From Phyllobacterium brassicacearum (lineage in GTDB: Bacteria; Pseudomonadota; Alphaproteobacteria; Rhizobiales; Rhizobiaceae): 64,000 bases of DNA. Both the position numbers and the translations under genes were made by a program. Shown here in pieces: positions 1 through 9,541 of this stretch. The notes below the pieces were generated by a model. The model was not told the DNA's origin and searched no databases. It saw only the letters and a program-made list of their open reading frames with translations. The stretch spans positions 173,745-237,744 of the forward strand of contig NZ_PGGO01000008.1 of assembly GCF_003010955.1 (NCBI RefSeq), given 5' to 3'. How positions within the stretch are numbered: position 1 is the stretch's first letter; each line of letters opens with the position of its first letter.

Positions 1-1
1 G

Positions 2-469
2 CCGTTCTTGATTGCATCGCCGATCCTGTTCCTGATGGGCGGGGCATTGGTCTATTTCTTCTTCACGCCGATGGTCATGTGGTTTTTCCTCGCCATGCAG
101 CAGCAGGGCGTTGCCGGTGAAGTGCAGATATCGCTGCTGCCGAAGGTTTCCGAATATCTCAGCCTGATCATGACGCTGATTTTCGCCTTTGGCCTGGTGT
201 TCCAGCTTCCGGTTGTCACAACGCTGCTGGCGCGCGTCGGCCTCGTCGGTTACGAGGGGCTCAAGACGAAGCGCAAATACGCGATCGTGATTGCTTTCAT
301 TGTTGCTGCGGTGATCACGCCGCCAGACCCGGTCAGCCAGATCGGTCTTGCACTCCCGACGATCCTTCTCTACGAGATTTCCATCTGGATGGCGCGTCTG
401 GTCGAGAAGAAGCGTGCGGCGGCCGAGACGCAAGCGCAATCGGGCTCCAGCGAAACCTCCTCGTCCTGA
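2..469 (+). CDS. tatC: Sec-independent protein translocase TatC, C-terminal part (5' end outside window)
   Basis: TatC is the polytopic membrane subunit of the twin-arginine translocase that recognises RR signal peptides. The open frame enters from the left edge, so roughly the first 40% of the protein is missing. The remaining 155 residues hold several hydrophobic segments (the first begins FLIASPILFLMGGALVYFF), a conserved FGLVFQLPVV stretch and the family-typical ITPPDPVSQ segment before the last helix. The tail is short, charged and Ser-rich. serS follows after about 77 bases, the tat-serS order known in rhizobia and Brucella. Assignment rests on family recall. Confidence 0.93.
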   Translation, partial: PFLIASPILFLMGGALVYFFFTPMVMWFFLAMQQQGVAGEVQISLLPKVSEYLSLIMTLIFAFGLVFQLPVVTTLLARVGLVGYEGLKTKRKYAIVIAFIVAAVITPPDPVSQIGLALPTILLYEISIWMARLVEKKRAAAETQAQSGSSETSSS

Positions 470-546
470 CGGCCATCGAGCTGCTTAATTTCGCCGGGCG
501 TTCGCGCCCTTGATGTACCAATTTACTCCAATACGGCTTTAATCCC

Positions 547-1830
547 ATGCTCGATATCAAATGGATCCGCGAGAATCCGCAAGCGCTTGATGCAGCTCTG
601 GCCAAACGGGGCAACGAGCCGGCATCGTCTCTGCTGATCGAGCTCGACGAAAGGCGCCGCCAGCATATCGCCAAGCTGCAGGAAGCGCAGGAGCGCCGCA
701 ACGCCGCGTCGAAAGAGATCGGCAAGGCCATGGGCGCCAAGGATCAGGCGACAGCCGAGCGGCTGAAGGCGGAAGTGGCGGAAATCAAGCTGTTTCTCCA
801 GGCGGCCGAAGAAGAAGAGCGTCAGCTCGACCGTGCGTTGAATGATGCCCTGTCGGTTCTGCCGAACCTGCCGCTCGAGAGCGTGCCTGTCGGCAAGGAC
901 GAGGCCGCCAACGTCGAAACGCGCCGGGTCGGCGCGCTGAAGAACTTTGCCTTTGAGCCGAAAGAGCATTTCGAGATTGGCGAAAAGCTTGGTTACATGG
1001 ATTTCGAGCGGGCGGCCAAGCTTTCGGGTAGCCGCTTTACGGTCCTTAAGAGCCAGTTGGCGAGGCTGGAGCGGGCGCTCGGTCAGTTCATGCTCGATCT
1101 CCATACGAGGGTGCACGGCTATATTGAGGTCAGCCCGCCACTGCTGGTGAATGACGATGTGCTTTACGGCACTGGCCAGCTGCCGAAGTTCGCCGAGGAC
1201 CTGTTCCAGACGACCGATGGGCGGTATCTGATCCCGACTGCCGAGGTGCCGCTGACCAATCTCGTGCGCGAGGAGATCCTCGACATTCGCGACCTGCCCA
1301 TCCGCATGACAGCGTTGACCGCCTGCTTCCGCTCGGAAGCGGGTTCGGCCGGACGCGATACGCGCGGCATGCTGCGTCAGCACCAGTTCATGAAGGTCGA
1401 GCTCGTGTCGATCACCGATGCCGAGCGTTCCATCGAAGAACATGAGCGGATGACATCCTGCGCGGAAGAAGTGCTGAAGCGGCTCGATCTATCGTTCCGC
1501 ACGATGACGCTGTGCACCGGCGATATGGGCTTCGGCGCGCAGAAGACGTATGATCTGGAGGTTTGGCTCCCCGGCCAGAAGGCCTATCGCGAAATCTCCA
1601 GCTGCTCGGTCTGCGGCGATTTCCAGGCGCGCCGGATGAATGCGCGCTACCGGCCGGAAGGCGAGAAGCAGACACGTTTCGTCCACACGCTGAACGGTTC
1701 GGGTGTCGCAGTCGGGCGCGCGCTGATCGCTGTTGTCGAAAATTATCAGAATGAAGACGGCAGTGTCACAGTTCCCGACGTACTCGTGCCCTATATGGGT
1801 GGACTGAAACGGATCGAAAAAGCAGCTTGA
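547..1830 (+). CDS. serS: Seryl-tRNA synthetase
   Basis: Cytoplasmic enzyme that charges tRNA-Ser (and Sec tRNA where present). The 427-residue length is usual for bacterial SerRS. The start [11 protein letters not shown] is the family's standard N-terminus. An antiparallel coiled-coil tRNA-binding arm spans about residues 30-100. The class II catalytic core follows: TAEVPLTNL, motif 2 around [15 protein letters not shown] and motif 3 around [17 protein letters not shown]. surE begins about 17 bases after the stop, so the two are probably cotranscribed. Confidence 0.97.
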   Translation: MLDIKWIRENPQALDAALAKRGNEPASSLLIELDERRRQHIAKLQEAQERRNAASKEIGKAMGAKDQATAERLKAEVAEIKLFLQAAEEEERQLDRALNDALSVLPNLPLESVPVGKDEAANVETRRVGALKNFAFEPKEHFEIGEKLGYMDFERAAKLSGSRFTVLKSQLARLERALGQFMLDLHTRVHGYIEVSPPLLVNDDVLYGTGQLPKFAEDLFQTTDGRYLIPTAEVPLTNLVREEILDIRDLPIRMTALTACFRSEAGSAGRDTRGMLRQHQFMKVELVSITDAERSIEEHERMTSCAEEVLKRLDLSFRTMTLCTGDMGFGAQKTYDLEVWLPGQKAYREISSCSVCGDFQARRMNARYRPEGEKQTRFVHTLNGSGVAVGRALIAVVENYQNEDGSVTVPDVLVPYMGGLKRIEKAA

Positions 1831-1847
1831 ATTTGAAAGGTAGGGCA

Positions 1848-2606
1848 ATGCGCATTCTCTTGACCAACGATGATGGTATTCATGCGGAGGGTCTGAGCGT
1901 GCTGGAACGCGTTGCCCGCCAGCTGTCTGACGATATCTGGGTAATTGCCCCTGAAACCGATCAGAGCGGTCTGGCGCATTCGCTGACCCTTTCCACGCCT
2001 CTGCGTCTGCGCAAGATCGATGAGCGTCACTATGCGGTGCGCGGTACGCCGACCGACTGCGTCATCATGGGCGTCAAACACCTTATGCCCGAGCCGCCGG
2101 ACCTGATCATCTCGGGTGTCAATTCCGGTTCGAACATGGCCGACGACGTGACCTATTCCGGCACTGTCGCCGGTGCCATCGAAGGCACGCTGCTCGGCAT
2201 CAAGTCCATCGCGATGTCGCAGGAGTATAATCTCGACGGCAGCACGCGCATTCTGCCGTGGGAAGTTGTCGAAGAGCGGGCACCAGCGCTTCTGAAGAAA
2301 CTGTTAAGTGTTGAGCTGGCAAGAGGTGTTCTCGTCAATATCAATTTCCCAAGCTGCGACGCCTCGGAGATCGCCGGAATCCGGGTAACGGCTCAAGGGA
2401 AGCTCTCGCATGGCCTTGCCATCGAGGAGCGGCATGACGGCCGCGGCTTGCCTTATTACTGGTTGCGCTATGGCCGCGGTAAGGACGTGCCCGCCGAGAA
2501 CAGTGACGTGGCGGCAATCCGCAAGAACTATGTTTCAATCACGCCGCTGCAACTCGATCTTACCGCCCATGAGATGCGGGCAACTCTGGAGAATGCATTC
2601 GCATGA
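1848..2606 (+). CDS. surE: 5'/3'-nucleotidase SurE
   Basis: Metal-dependent survival protein that dephosphorylates nucleoside monophosphates and short polyphosphate. The N-terminal [16 protein letters not shown] carries the Asp-Asp metal ligands, and [10 protein letters not shown] carries the Ser/Asn ligands of the family. I start at the ATG giving [10 protein letters not shown] (252 residues) rather than an in-frame upstream TTG, because SurE proteins begin this way. The stop overlaps the pcm start in an ATGA, which indicates translational coupling. surE-pcm-nlpD is a conserved proteobacterial order. Confidence 0.97.
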   Translation: MRILLTNDDGIHAEGLSVLERVARQLSDDIWVIAPETDQSGLAHSLTLSTPLRLRKIDERHYAVRGTPTDCVIMGVKHLMPEPPDLIISGVNSGSNMADDVTYSGTVAGAIEGTLLGIKSIAMSQEYNLDGSTRILPWEVVEERAPALLKKLLSVELARGVLVNINFPSCDASEIAGIRVTAQGKLSHGLAIEERHDGRGLPYYWLRYGRGKDVPAENSDVAAIRKNYVSITPLQLDLTAHEMRATLENAFA

Positions 2607-3256
2607 AGCCTGCGCTTTCGGACCGTGAAGGATTTGCCGCATTTGTCCTCCGTATGCGCTCACTCGGCCTCACAGACCAGCGGCTGATGAGCGCCTTTGA
2701 AGCAACGCCGCGCACGGCGTTTGTCAACGGCAATCTCGGCAATGTTGCCTATGGCGATGGAACGCTGCCGATCGAGTGCGGCGAGTTTATCGAGGGGCTC
2801 GATCTGCAGGCCCAGCTTATCAAGGCACTTGATCTCGAACCCGGACACCGGGTGCTCGAAATTGGGACGGGCTCGGGATTCACGGCTGCGGTGATGGCGC
2901 GCCTGTCGGGACGTGTCCTTTCGCTTGAGCGGTACCGGACGCTGGTCGAACTTGCCCAGCAGCGGCTGCAGGCATTGAAGATCGAAAACACGTTCATCAA
3001 GCACACGGATGGCCGGCACGGGCAGGTTCATGACGGTCCTTTTGACCGCATCATCGTCTGGGGTGCGTTTGAAGCAATGCCGCGCCAGTTCGTGGAGTTG
3101 CTGTCGTCAAACGGTGTCATGGTGGCGCCGATCGGCCCGCTCGACGGCAAGCAGATTATCGCGCGTCTTTCCAAAATCGGCAGCCGCTTCGAACGGCAGG
3201 ACATGATGCAGGTGCGGTTCCTGCCATTGCTCGAGGGCGTTGCCGCCGCCCTTTGA
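2603..3256 (+). CDS. pcm: Protein-L-isoaspartate O-methyltransferase
   Basis: SAM-dependent repair enzyme that methylates L-isoaspartyl residues in aged proteins. The 217-residue length fits the family. The SAM-binding motif I is [18 protein letters not shown] at about residues 83-100, and the upstream [11 protein letters not shown] region is where Pcm proteins carry substrate-binding residues. It overlaps surE by four bases (ATGA). The next gene, an NlpD-like lipoprotein, follows after a 124-base AT-rich gap that may hold its own promoter. Confidence 0.95.
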   Translation: MKPALSDREGFAAFVLRMRSLGLTDQRLMSAFEATPRTAFVNGNLGNVAYGDGTLPIECGEFIEGLDLQAQLIKALDLEPGHRVLEIGTGSGFTAAVMARLSGRVLSLERYRTLVELAQQRLQALKIENTFIKHTDGRHGQVHDGPFDRIIVWGAFEAMPRQFVELLSSNGVMVAPIGPLDGKQIIARLSKIGSRFERQDMMQVRFLPLLEGVAAAL

Positions 3257-3380
3257 GTGAGCAAGGGTTTAGGAGTTTGGTGAATTTTTTACAAATTTTA
3301 TTAGCCTTTTAACGGTCGAGTAACATTAACGCGATCTAATGCACCCAATATTCTTGTATTGAGTACGGGCGGGACATGCG

Positions 3381-4706
3381 ATGCGTTTGAGTACACTGAA
3401 CAAAGCGTCACGGCGGCTGGCTCTGAATGCCGCTATTCTCACTATTGCCGGTGCGGCTGCGGGTTGCAGCTCGGGAGTGCAGCGCTTCACCAGCGCCGAT
3501 TTCAGCTCCGGCTACAGCGACAACCAGCGTTCGATCATGCAGGCCCAGAACACGGGTCCGCAGCCCTATACGCCGCCGGTCGATTCAACCCAGACAGCCT
3601 CGGTCAACAGCGGCGGTGTTCAACGCAGCAGCCTGCCGCCCGTGGGTGCTGCAAGTGCATCGGCGCTTCCGCCGGTTTCGTCACAGCCCCAGCGTCCAGC
3701 CCTTGCGCCGGTCGCAAGTGCGGCTCCGCTGCGCAATCAACAGGTAGCATCGGCTGAACCGATCCACGCGCCGAAGGCTGCTCCGCTCGGCGCAAGTTCC
3801 GGCACGTTGAAGACCCCGGACGGCCGTGAAGCAAAGATGCCTGCCCAGGCTGCATCGAATGGCGTCGCGGCCCAACCGCAGGTCAAGGAAAAGCAGGTCG
3901 CCGCAGCAACCACGCTAGCGACGACGGCCAAGAACTCGGCACCGAGCAATGGCGGCTCCTACACTGTTCAGAGCGGCGACACGCTACATGCGATTTCGCG
4001 CAAAACAGGCAGCAATGTTGAAGCGATCAAGCAGGCGAACAACATGACGGACGGCACTGTCCGTATCGGTCAGTCGCTGATTATCCCGCCATCCAACGCA
4101 GCGCTGGCGCAGAATGTTGCCAACAACATGAAGCCGAAGGGCGCCGTTGATGAGGTCAAGACCGCGTCGACACCGCCCACCGAGCAGCCCAAGGCTGTGG
4201 CAAGCGCTGCTACACAGGCGGCTACTGCGCCTGCTGCGCCACAGGCCGACACGCAAGCCAAGCCTTATACGCCGCCACAGGCGAGCGAAAAGGTCATCGA
4301 CGATGCCGAAAAGGATGTCGCCGCCGCACCATCCGCTACGGGCGTTTCAGGCATGCGCTGGCCGGTACGCGGCCGCGTTGTTGCCAATTACGGCAAGGGC
4401 AGCGACGGTATCGATATTTCGGTGCCGGAAGGGACGCCAATCAAGGCCGCTGAAAACGGCGTTGTCATTTACTCGGGCGACGGTCTCAAGGAATTCGGCA
4501 ATACTGTTTTGGTCCGGCATGACAATGGACTGGTTACAGTCTACGGCAATGCCAGCAAGCTGAATGTTCAGCGTGGCCAGAAGGTCAAGCGCGGCGAGGA
4601 ACTGGGACGTTCCGGTATGACGGGCAATGCCACGTCGCCGAAACTGCATTTCGAAGTCCGCAAGAACTCAACGCCTGTCGATCCGACGAAATACCTGGAA
4701 TCCTGA
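3381..4706 (+). CDS. NlpD-like LysM/M23 lipoprotein, degenerate LytM domain
   Basis: Outer-membrane lipoprotein probably acting at the division septum as an activator of cell-wall amidases. It has a signal peptide with lipobox AAAGC (Cys29), a long Ala/Pro/Gln-rich linker, one LysM domain at about residues 192-237 (SYTVQSGDTLHAISRKTG), a second low-complexity linker and a C-terminal M23/LytM domain at about 325-441. In the LytM domain the usual first metal His before GIDI is absent (GKGSDGIDIS) and the usual YAH motif reads YGN. The final LHFEVR is kept. This resembles non-catalytic NlpD/EnvC domains. The surE-pcm neighbourhood supports NlpD. Confidence 0.88.
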   Translation: MRLSTLNKASRRLALNAAILTIAGAAAGCSSGVQRFTSADFSSGYSDNQRSIMQAQNTGPQPYTPPVDSTQTASVNSGGVQRSSLPPVGAASASALPPVSSQPQRPALAPVASAAPLRNQQVASAEPIHAPKAAPLGASSGTLKTPDGREAKMPAQAASNGVAAQPQVKEKQVAAATTLATTAKNSAPSNGGSYTVQSGDTLHAISRKTGSNVEAIKQANNMTDGTVRIGQSLIIPPSNAALAQNVANNMKPKGAVDEVKTASTPPTEQPKAVASAATQAATAPAAPQADTQAKPYTPPQASEKVIDDAEKDVAAAPSATGVSGMRWPVRGRVVANYGKGSDGIDISVPEGTPIKAAENGVVIYSGDGLKEFGNTVLVRHDNGLVTVYGNASKLNVQRGQKVKRGEELGRSGMTGNATSPKLHFEVRKNSTPVDPTKYLES

Positions 4707-4728
4707 TCACCAGGTAATGAAGAAATAG

Positions 4729-4753
4729 CCCGCGCCGCAAGGTGCGGGTTTTT
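4729..4753 (+). terminator. Rho-independent terminator after the nlpD-like gene
   Basis: An 8-bp stem CCCGCGCC/GGTGCGGG (one G-T wobble) closes a GCAA tetraloop and is followed at once by TTTTT. It lies 23 bases after the stop of the nlpD-like gene and probably ends the serS-surE-pcm-nlpD transcript. Confidence 0.9.
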
Positions 4754-4821
4754 GCATTTTTAACTAACAATTATGCTAGCATTTTGTGCTTGCAAGTAAT
4801 ATATTTGAAGAGGCTATTTTT

Positions 4822-5075
4822 ATGAATAGCAAGCATAGGCGGACCTTGGTCGCTGTTTTCGCTGATCCGGTTTCAGCTCCATTGCATGGTCAGATATTGA
4901 AAGCTTACTGATCGGCGTGGGGGCACGAACGATCGAGGGCAATGGCTCGCGAGTGAAGTTTGAAATAGACGGAGAGGTGGAAAGCTTTCATAGGCCTCAC
5001 CCGTCCAAGGAAGCAAAGCGTTACCAGGTGCGTGCGGCTCGAGCCTTTCTGGAGAGAATTGGAATAAAACCATGA
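4822..5075 (+). pseudogene. hicA: HicA-type mRNA interferase toxin, broken by a one-base frameshift
   Basis: HicA toxins are small double-stranded-RNA-binding-fold ribonucleases. From ATG 4822 the frame reads MNSKHRRTLVAVFADPVSAP, then diverges and stops at about 4911. From base 4881 the next frame continues the family: IAWSDIESLLIGVGARTIEG, then FHRPHPSKEAKRYQVRAAR and a C-terminal FLERIGIKP, ending in the TGA of ATGA overlapping hicB. One base appears to be missing near 4879-4881. The conserved catalytic His is in the second segment. As read, no intact toxin can be made. A true inactivation or a sequencing error are both possible. Confidence 0.82.
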
Positions 5076-5401
5076 ACGTTATGCACTACAAAGACTACAC
5101 CGCGCGCATCGAATACGACGATGAAGATGAAATTTTCTTCGGCAAGATTGCCGATATCATCGACGGTGTCGGATTTCACGCCGATACGGTAGTTGACCTG
5201 AAAGCGGCATTTCACGAAGCTGTTGATGACTATATCGAGACATGCGCCAAAATCGGCAAGCAGCCGCAAAAGCCATACTCGGGAAAAATGATGTTTCGAG
5301 TAAAACCTGACGTTCATCGCCGAGCCGCGCTTGCCGCAGAGCGTGCTGGCAAGAGCCTCAACCAATGGGCTGAAGAGGCGTTGGACAAGGCGGCGGGCTG
5401 A
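5072..5401 (+). CDS. hicB: HicB-family antitoxin
   Basis: Antitoxin that would bind and neutralise HicA and repress the operon. The 109 residues hold the HicB RNase H-like fold (YTARIEYDDEDEIFFGKIAD, then a helix around FHEAVDDYIETCAKIG) and a C-terminal ribbon-helix-helix-like DNA-binding segment (VKPDVHRRAALAAERAGKSL). Its ATG overlaps the stop of the hicA remnant, the usual coupled arrangement. The antitoxin frame is intact although the toxin frame is broken. Convergent with the DUF815 ATPase gene. Confidence 0.92.
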   Translation: MNVMHYKDYTARIEYDDEDEIFFGKIADIIDGVGFHADTVVDLKAAFHEAVDDYIETCAKIGKQPQKPYSGKMMFRVKPDVHRRAALAAERAGKSLNQWAEEALDKAAG

Positions 5402-5416
5402 TGCCTGCCGGGTGAC

Positions 5417-6286
5417 TTAGAGCTTCTTGCCGAGACGACCGGCCAAGTCCTGCGTGAACTGCCAGGCGACACGTCCCGAACGTGAACCGCGCGTTGTCGA
5501 CCACTCCAGTGCCTGTGCGTGGAGCTGTTGCTTGTTGACGGCCAAGTCGAAATGCGCGGCATAACCGTCAATCATCGACAGGTAATCGTCCTGGCTGCAT
5601 TTGTGAAACCCGAGCCAGAGACCGAAACGATCCGACAGGGAAACCTTTTCTTCTACCGCCTCGGACGGGTTGATAGCGGTTGAGCGTTCGTTCTCGATCA
5701 TGTCGCGTGGCAGAAGATGACGGCGGTTCGAGGTGGCATAGAAGATCACATTGTCGGGCCGGCCCTCGACGCCACCTTCCAGCGCCGCTTTCAAAGATTT
5801 GTACGACGTGTCGTCATGATCGAATGACAGGTCGTCGCAAAACAGGATGAAGCGGTAGGCCGTATCCTTGATCGCAGCCATCAGGGCAGGGAGGCTGTCT
5901 ATATCCTCGCGATGGATCTCGATCAGTTTCAGGGGATGACTGCCGGCGGAAGCTGCCGTGTTGACCGAGGCATGAACTGCCTTGACCAGCGATGATTTGC
6001 CCATGCCGCGCGCGCCCCACAGCAGGACATTGTTGGCCTGATACCCGTCGGCGAAGCGTTTCGTATTGTCGAAGAGGATGTCACGCACGGTATCGACGCC
6101 GCGGATCAGGGAAATATCGACGCGATTGACCTTGTTGACGGGATCGAAGGCGAGGTGATCGGGATTCCAGACGAAACAATCGGCCGCATCAAAATCGACA
6201 GGCTGCGGCTTTGGCGGCGCCATGCGCTCCAGGACAGCGATAAGACGGTCGAGTTTATCGGTCAGCAATTCGTCGGACATGCTCAT
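5417..6286 (-). CDS. DUF815-family AAA+ ATPase
   Basis: Predicted P-loop ATPase of the DUF815 family; its cellular role is not established. The Walker A motif is GARGMGKSSLVK at about residue 95 and a Walker B-like FILFCDDLSF at about 160. The family's FVWNPDHLAFDPVNKVNRV region precedes them. I chose the ATG giving MSMSDELLTDKLDRL (289 residues). A longer frame would add ten residues that look unlike the family start. Encoded divergently from yajC. No membrane segment seen. Confidence 0.88.
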   Translation of the reverse strand: MSMSDELLTDKLDRLIAVLERMAPPKPQPVDFDAADCFVWNPDHLAFDPVNKVNRVDISLIRGVDTVRDILFDNTKRFADGYQANNVLLWGARGMGKSSLVKAVHASVNTAASAGSHPLKLIEIHREDIDSLPALMAAIKDTAYRFILFCDDLSFDHDDTSYKSLKAALEGGVEGRPDNVIFYATSNRRHLLPRDMIENERSTAINPSEAVEEKVSLSDRFGLWLGFHKCSQDDYLSMIDGYAAHFDLAVNKQQLHAQALEWSTTRGSRSGRVAWQFTQDLAGRLGKKL

Positions 6287-6444
6287 CAAGCCTTTGTTCT
6301 GTCTTCGCCAATGCAACTATCATGTTGATGGTAAATCGAAAAGCAGCGCACCTAGTTTTGTACGGTTGCTTTTGATCGTGCAAACATTGTATTGCGCAGG
6401 CTCCAATGCATTCAAACTTAGTTTTTTCTCTGGAGGTTGTCTCG

Positions 6445-6786
6445 ATGTTCGTAACTCCCGCATATGCACAGGCAACGGGTGCCGGTGGCGCACCGGAAAT
6501 GCTCATGAGCATCCTGCCCTTCATCCTGATCTTCGTGATCATGTATTTCCTCATCATCCGCCCGCAGCGCACTGCTGCGAAGAAGCGCGAGGAACAACTG
6601 AAAAATATCCGTCGCGGCGACACGATCATCACGGGCGGCGGCTTCATTGCCAAGGTGACCAAGGTCTATGAGGATACGGGCGAACTCGACGTTGAAATCG
6701 GCGAGGGCGTCAAGGCACGGGTGGTCCGCGGCATGGTCGCCGATGTGCGCGTCAAGGGCGAACCGGTTGCCGACAACAAGAAATAA
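6445..6786 (+). CDS. yajC: Preprotein translocase accessory subunit YajC
   Basis: Small inner-membrane partner of SecDF. MFVTPAYAQATG is the usual alphaproteobacterial start, followed by one transmembrane helix (ILPFILIFVIMYFLIIRPQR) and a basic cytosolic tail with the family motif IRRGDTIITGGGFIAKVTKV. The start at 6445 has a GGAGG-type ribosome site about 8 bases upstream. An upstream in-frame ATG at 6406 lacks one. secDF follows after a 63-base gap that holds a hairpin. Confidence 0.96.
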   Translation: MFVTPAYAQATGAGGAPEMLMSILPFILIFVIMYFLIIRPQRTAAKKREEQLKNIRRGDTIITGGGFIAKVTKVYEDTGELDVEIGEGVKARVVRGMVADVRVKGEPVADNKK

Positions 6787-6796
6787 GGCATAGTTG

Positions 6797-6820
6797 CAGG
6801 GCGGCCATAGAGCCGCCCTG
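6797..6820 (+). terminator. Hairpin between yajC and secDF
   Basis: A perfect 9-bp stem CAGGGCGGC/GCCGCCCTG closes a 6-base loop. The tail (TTGATTCT) is only weakly T-rich, so this may attenuate rather than stop transcription, or may stabilise the yajC message relative to secDF. Confidence 0.5.
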
Positions 6821-6849
6821 TTGATTCTAGGCTCTAAGGTTGCGACCGT

Positions 6850-9120
6850 ATGCTGTATTTTAGCCGCTGGAAGACCGTACTCATCTGGGCCGTTGTGCTT
6901 GCGGGCGTGATCCTCGCGCTACCGAACATCTTTACGCCGAGCCAATTGGCGAGTTTGCCGGAATGGTTGCCAAAAAAGCAGCTCGCGCTTGGTCTGGATC
7001 TTGAGGGCGGTTCGCGGCTGCGTCTTCAGGTAGATAAGGATCATCTTCCAGATACCGACGCAACGATTGCAATCCTGAGCCGCCGTCTCAGCGAACTCGG
7101 CTACACCAATCCCAATGTCGAAAGCCAGCGAAACGGACGTATCCTGGTCGAGGTTCCGGGTCTCTACGATTCACAGCTGCTCAAGGACATATTGAGTCTG
7201 ACCGGAGAGCTTAGCTTCCAGTTGGTCGATACGTCGATGCCGGTTCAAGAGGCCATCGACGGAACGCCGCCGGAGGGCGACGAAGTCGTTTACTCCTTTG
7301 ATGACCCTCCGGTTGCCTATCTGGTAAAGAAGGAGCCGCTGGTATCCAACAAGAACTTTGTCGATGCCCAGGCCGGCATCGACACCGCCACGCAACAACC
7401 GGTCATTACCTTCAGACTGGACAGTATTGGCGCTGACCGTTTCTCCAAGGCCACAAAGGCAGGCGTCGGACAGTCCTTCGCCATTGTTCTCGATAATCAG
7501 GTGCTTTCGGCACCAGTGATCAGTGAAGCCATCCCAGGCAATACAAGCCAGATTTCCGGCAATTTTGATCTCTCTGGCGCGAGCAATCTGGCGCTCGTCA
7601 TGCGGGCCGGCGCGTTGCCAACCGACGTGACGGTGATCGAAGAGCGGACAATTGGCACAGATCTTGGTGCGGCCGCCGTTTCGTCCGGGAAGATCGCGGC
7701 GCTCATCGGCGCCGCTCTCGTCATTCTTTTCATGCTTCTGACCTATGGTTTGCTTGGTGTCATCGCCAACATCGCCCTTATCGTCAATGTGGTGCTCATC
7801 CTTGCGGTTCTCACGCTGTTCGGCGCGCCGCTGACACTGGCAGGTGTGGCGGGTATCGTGCTGACGATTGGCATGGCGGTCGATTCGAACGTGTTGATCT
7901 ACGAGCGCATTCGCGAGGACCGCCGCGCTGGCTTTTCCGTCATCCAGGCCATCGATTCAGGGTTTTCCCGGGCACTCGCGACCATTGTCGACGCAAATGT
8001 CACGACGCTGATTGCAGCCCTTGTCCTCTTCATCCTCGGGACAGGGCCCGTGCATGGCTTTGCGCTGACTGTAACGATCGGTATCGTCACGACGCTGTTC
8101 ACAACATTCACCTTGACGCGCTGGCTGGTGTCGATGTGGGTCCAGCGTTCGAAACCGAAAGAAGTTCCGGGCGCTCCGCTGAGGCTCGTTCCGAACGACA
8201 CCAAGATACCGTTCATGAAACTGCGCGGCCTGACGCTCGGCTTTTCATTGTTGTCGAGCATCGCGGCGATTGCGCTGTTTGCGATTGTCGGCATGAATTT
8301 CGGCATAGACTTCAAGGGCGGAACGATGATCGAGGTGCAATCGCACGAAGGAGCGATCGATCTCGATGATGTTTATAGCCGGCTCGACGAACTGAATATC
8401 GGTGACGTCAAGATCGAACCGTTCAAATCGGAAGACCGGGCACTGATCACTGTCGGCAGCCAGGGCGAGGGCGAGGATGCCGAACAGACTGTCGGTGTGA
8501 AAATTCGCGGCGAGTTTCAGGACGATTATGATTTCCCACGAATCGATGTGATCGGTCCCGCTGTATCAAGTGAACTGTCACAAGCGGGCGGGCTTGCCGT
8601 GGCGCTGTCGCTGCTCGCGATCTTTGCCTATGTGTGGTTCCGTTTCGAGTGGCACTTTGCGCTCGGTGCGATCATTGCGACAGCTCACGACGTGCTGTTG
8701 CTGCTTGGCATGTTCGTGATCTTCCAGATGGAGTTCAATCTCTGGAGCATCGCCGCCTTGCTGGCGATTGTCGGTTATTCGCTCAACGATACGGTCGTGA
8801 TCTATGACCGCGTGCGTGAGAACCTGCGACGGTACGGCACGAGCATGTCCCTTTCGGACATGCTCGATGCCTCGATCAACCAGACATTGTCCCGCACGAT
8901 CCTGACATCGCTTGCCACATTCCTGGCGTTGATCGTCCTGTACCTCTATGGTGGCGATGATGTCCGCTCGTTCGCGCTCACCATTGCCGTCGGCATCGTC
9001 GTGGCGACCTATTCATCCATCTTCGTGGCTGGTCCACTGCTGATGCTGTTCGGATTGAAGGGACGCGACGTAATCGACAACGAACCGCCGGCGACAGTAT
9101 CCGAGCACAACGGAGTTTAG
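6850..9120 (+). CDS. secDF: Protein translocase subunit SecDF (fused SecD-SecF)
   Basis: RND-fold membrane protein that uses the proton gradient to pull translocating proteins out of the SecYEG channel. SecD and SecF, separate in E. coli, are one chain of 756 residues here. The SecD half runs to about residue 440, with the GLDLEGGSRL motif after TM1, a periplasmic P1 domain and a TM cluster containing IGMAVDSNVLIYERI. The SecF half follows with FGIDFKGGTMIEV and IVGYSLNDTVVIYDRV. The one-chain form is known in Brucella and rhizobia. Confidence 0.97.
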   Translation: MLYFSRWKTVLIWAVVLAGVILALPNIFTPSQLASLPEWLPKKQLALGLDLEGGSRLRLQVDKDHLPDTDATIAILSRRLSELGYTNPNVESQRNGRILVEVPGLYDSQLLKDILSLTGELSFQLVDTSMPVQEAIDGTPPEGDEVVYSFDDPPVAYLVKKEPLVSNKNFVDAQAGIDTATQQPVITFRLDSIGADRFSKATKAGVGQSFAIVLDNQVLSAPVISEAIPGNTSQISGNFDLSGASNLALVMRAGALPTDVTVIEERTIGTDLGAAAVSSGKIAALIGAALVILFMLLTYGLLGVIANIALIVNVVLILAVLTLFGAPLTLAGVAGIVLTIGMAVDSNVLIYERIREDRRAGFSVIQAIDSGFSRALATIVDANVTTLIAALVLFILGTGPVHGFALTVTIGIVTTLFTTFTLTRWLVSMWVQRSKPKEVPGAPLRLVPNDTKIPFMKLRGLTLGFSLLSSIAAIALFAIVGMNFGIDFKGGTMIEVQSHEGAIDLDDVYSRLDELNIGDVKIEPFKSEDRALITVGSQGEGEDAEQTVGVKIRGEFQDDYDFPRIDVIGPAVSSELSQAGGLAVALSLLAIFAYVWFRFEWHFALGAIIATAHDVLLLLGMFVIFQMEFNLWSIAALLAIVGYSLNDTVVIYDRVRENLRRYGTSMSLSDMLDASINQTLSRTILTSLATFLALIVLYLYGGDDVRSFALTIAVGIVVATYSSIFVAGPLLMLFGLKGRDVIDNEPPATVSEHNGV

Positions 9121-9124
9121 GCAG

Positions 9125-9514
9125 TTGGCCAAAGGGATTGAAATTCGGGATGCGCACTTTCCGGGGCGTGCACCCATCGATGCCTACGGCAATGGCGGGT
9201 TTCGCTTCGCAGATATGTCACATCGCGGTTCGATCCTCTGCCTCCCTTCCGGTATTCACGGCTGGGAGCCGAAAACGCTGCCACTCCTGACAACGGCGGA
9301 CCTTTCACTGGTTCTGGAGCAGGCGGACGACATCGAGATATTGCTGGTCGGAACCGGGACAGAGTTGCGCCGCCTGCCGCAGGAAGTCCGCGATGCCTTG
9401 CGAGCCAAACGCATTTCCGCTGATCCGATGAGCACGGGAGCTGCTGTACGGACCTACAACGTCCTCCTGGCGGAAGACCGTGCCGTTGCTGCGGCATTGA
9501 TTGCGGTGGATTAA
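9125..9514 (+). CDS. Mth938-like domain (DUF498) protein
   Basis: Small soluble protein of the Mth938/DUF498 fold, related to human NDUFAF3, a complex I assembly factor; the bacterial role is not settled. The core contains GILLVGTGTEL-like sequence (IEILLVGTGTELRRLP) and the C-terminal STGAAVRTYNVLLAEDR typical of the family. The start is a TTG four bases after the secDF stop; no ATG lies nearby. The next gene is a squalene/phytoene synthase-fold protein, the family of complex I assembly factor NDUFAF6, so the pairing of two assembly-factor-like genes is suggestive (inference). Confidence 0.85.
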   Translation: MAKGIEIRDAHFPGRAPIDAYGNGGFRFADMSHRGSILCLPSGIHGWEPKTLPLLTTADLSLVLEQADDIEILLVGTGTELRRLPQEVRDALRAKRISADPMSTGAAVRTYNVLLAEDRAVAAALIAVD

Positions 9515-9541
9515 TCAGGCGCATCTCTGTATCTCAGCCCC

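Noticed and set aside
333..1443. Long minus-strand open frames opposite serS
   Set aside because: They are antisense shadows of a clearly coding, full-length serS and have no family features.
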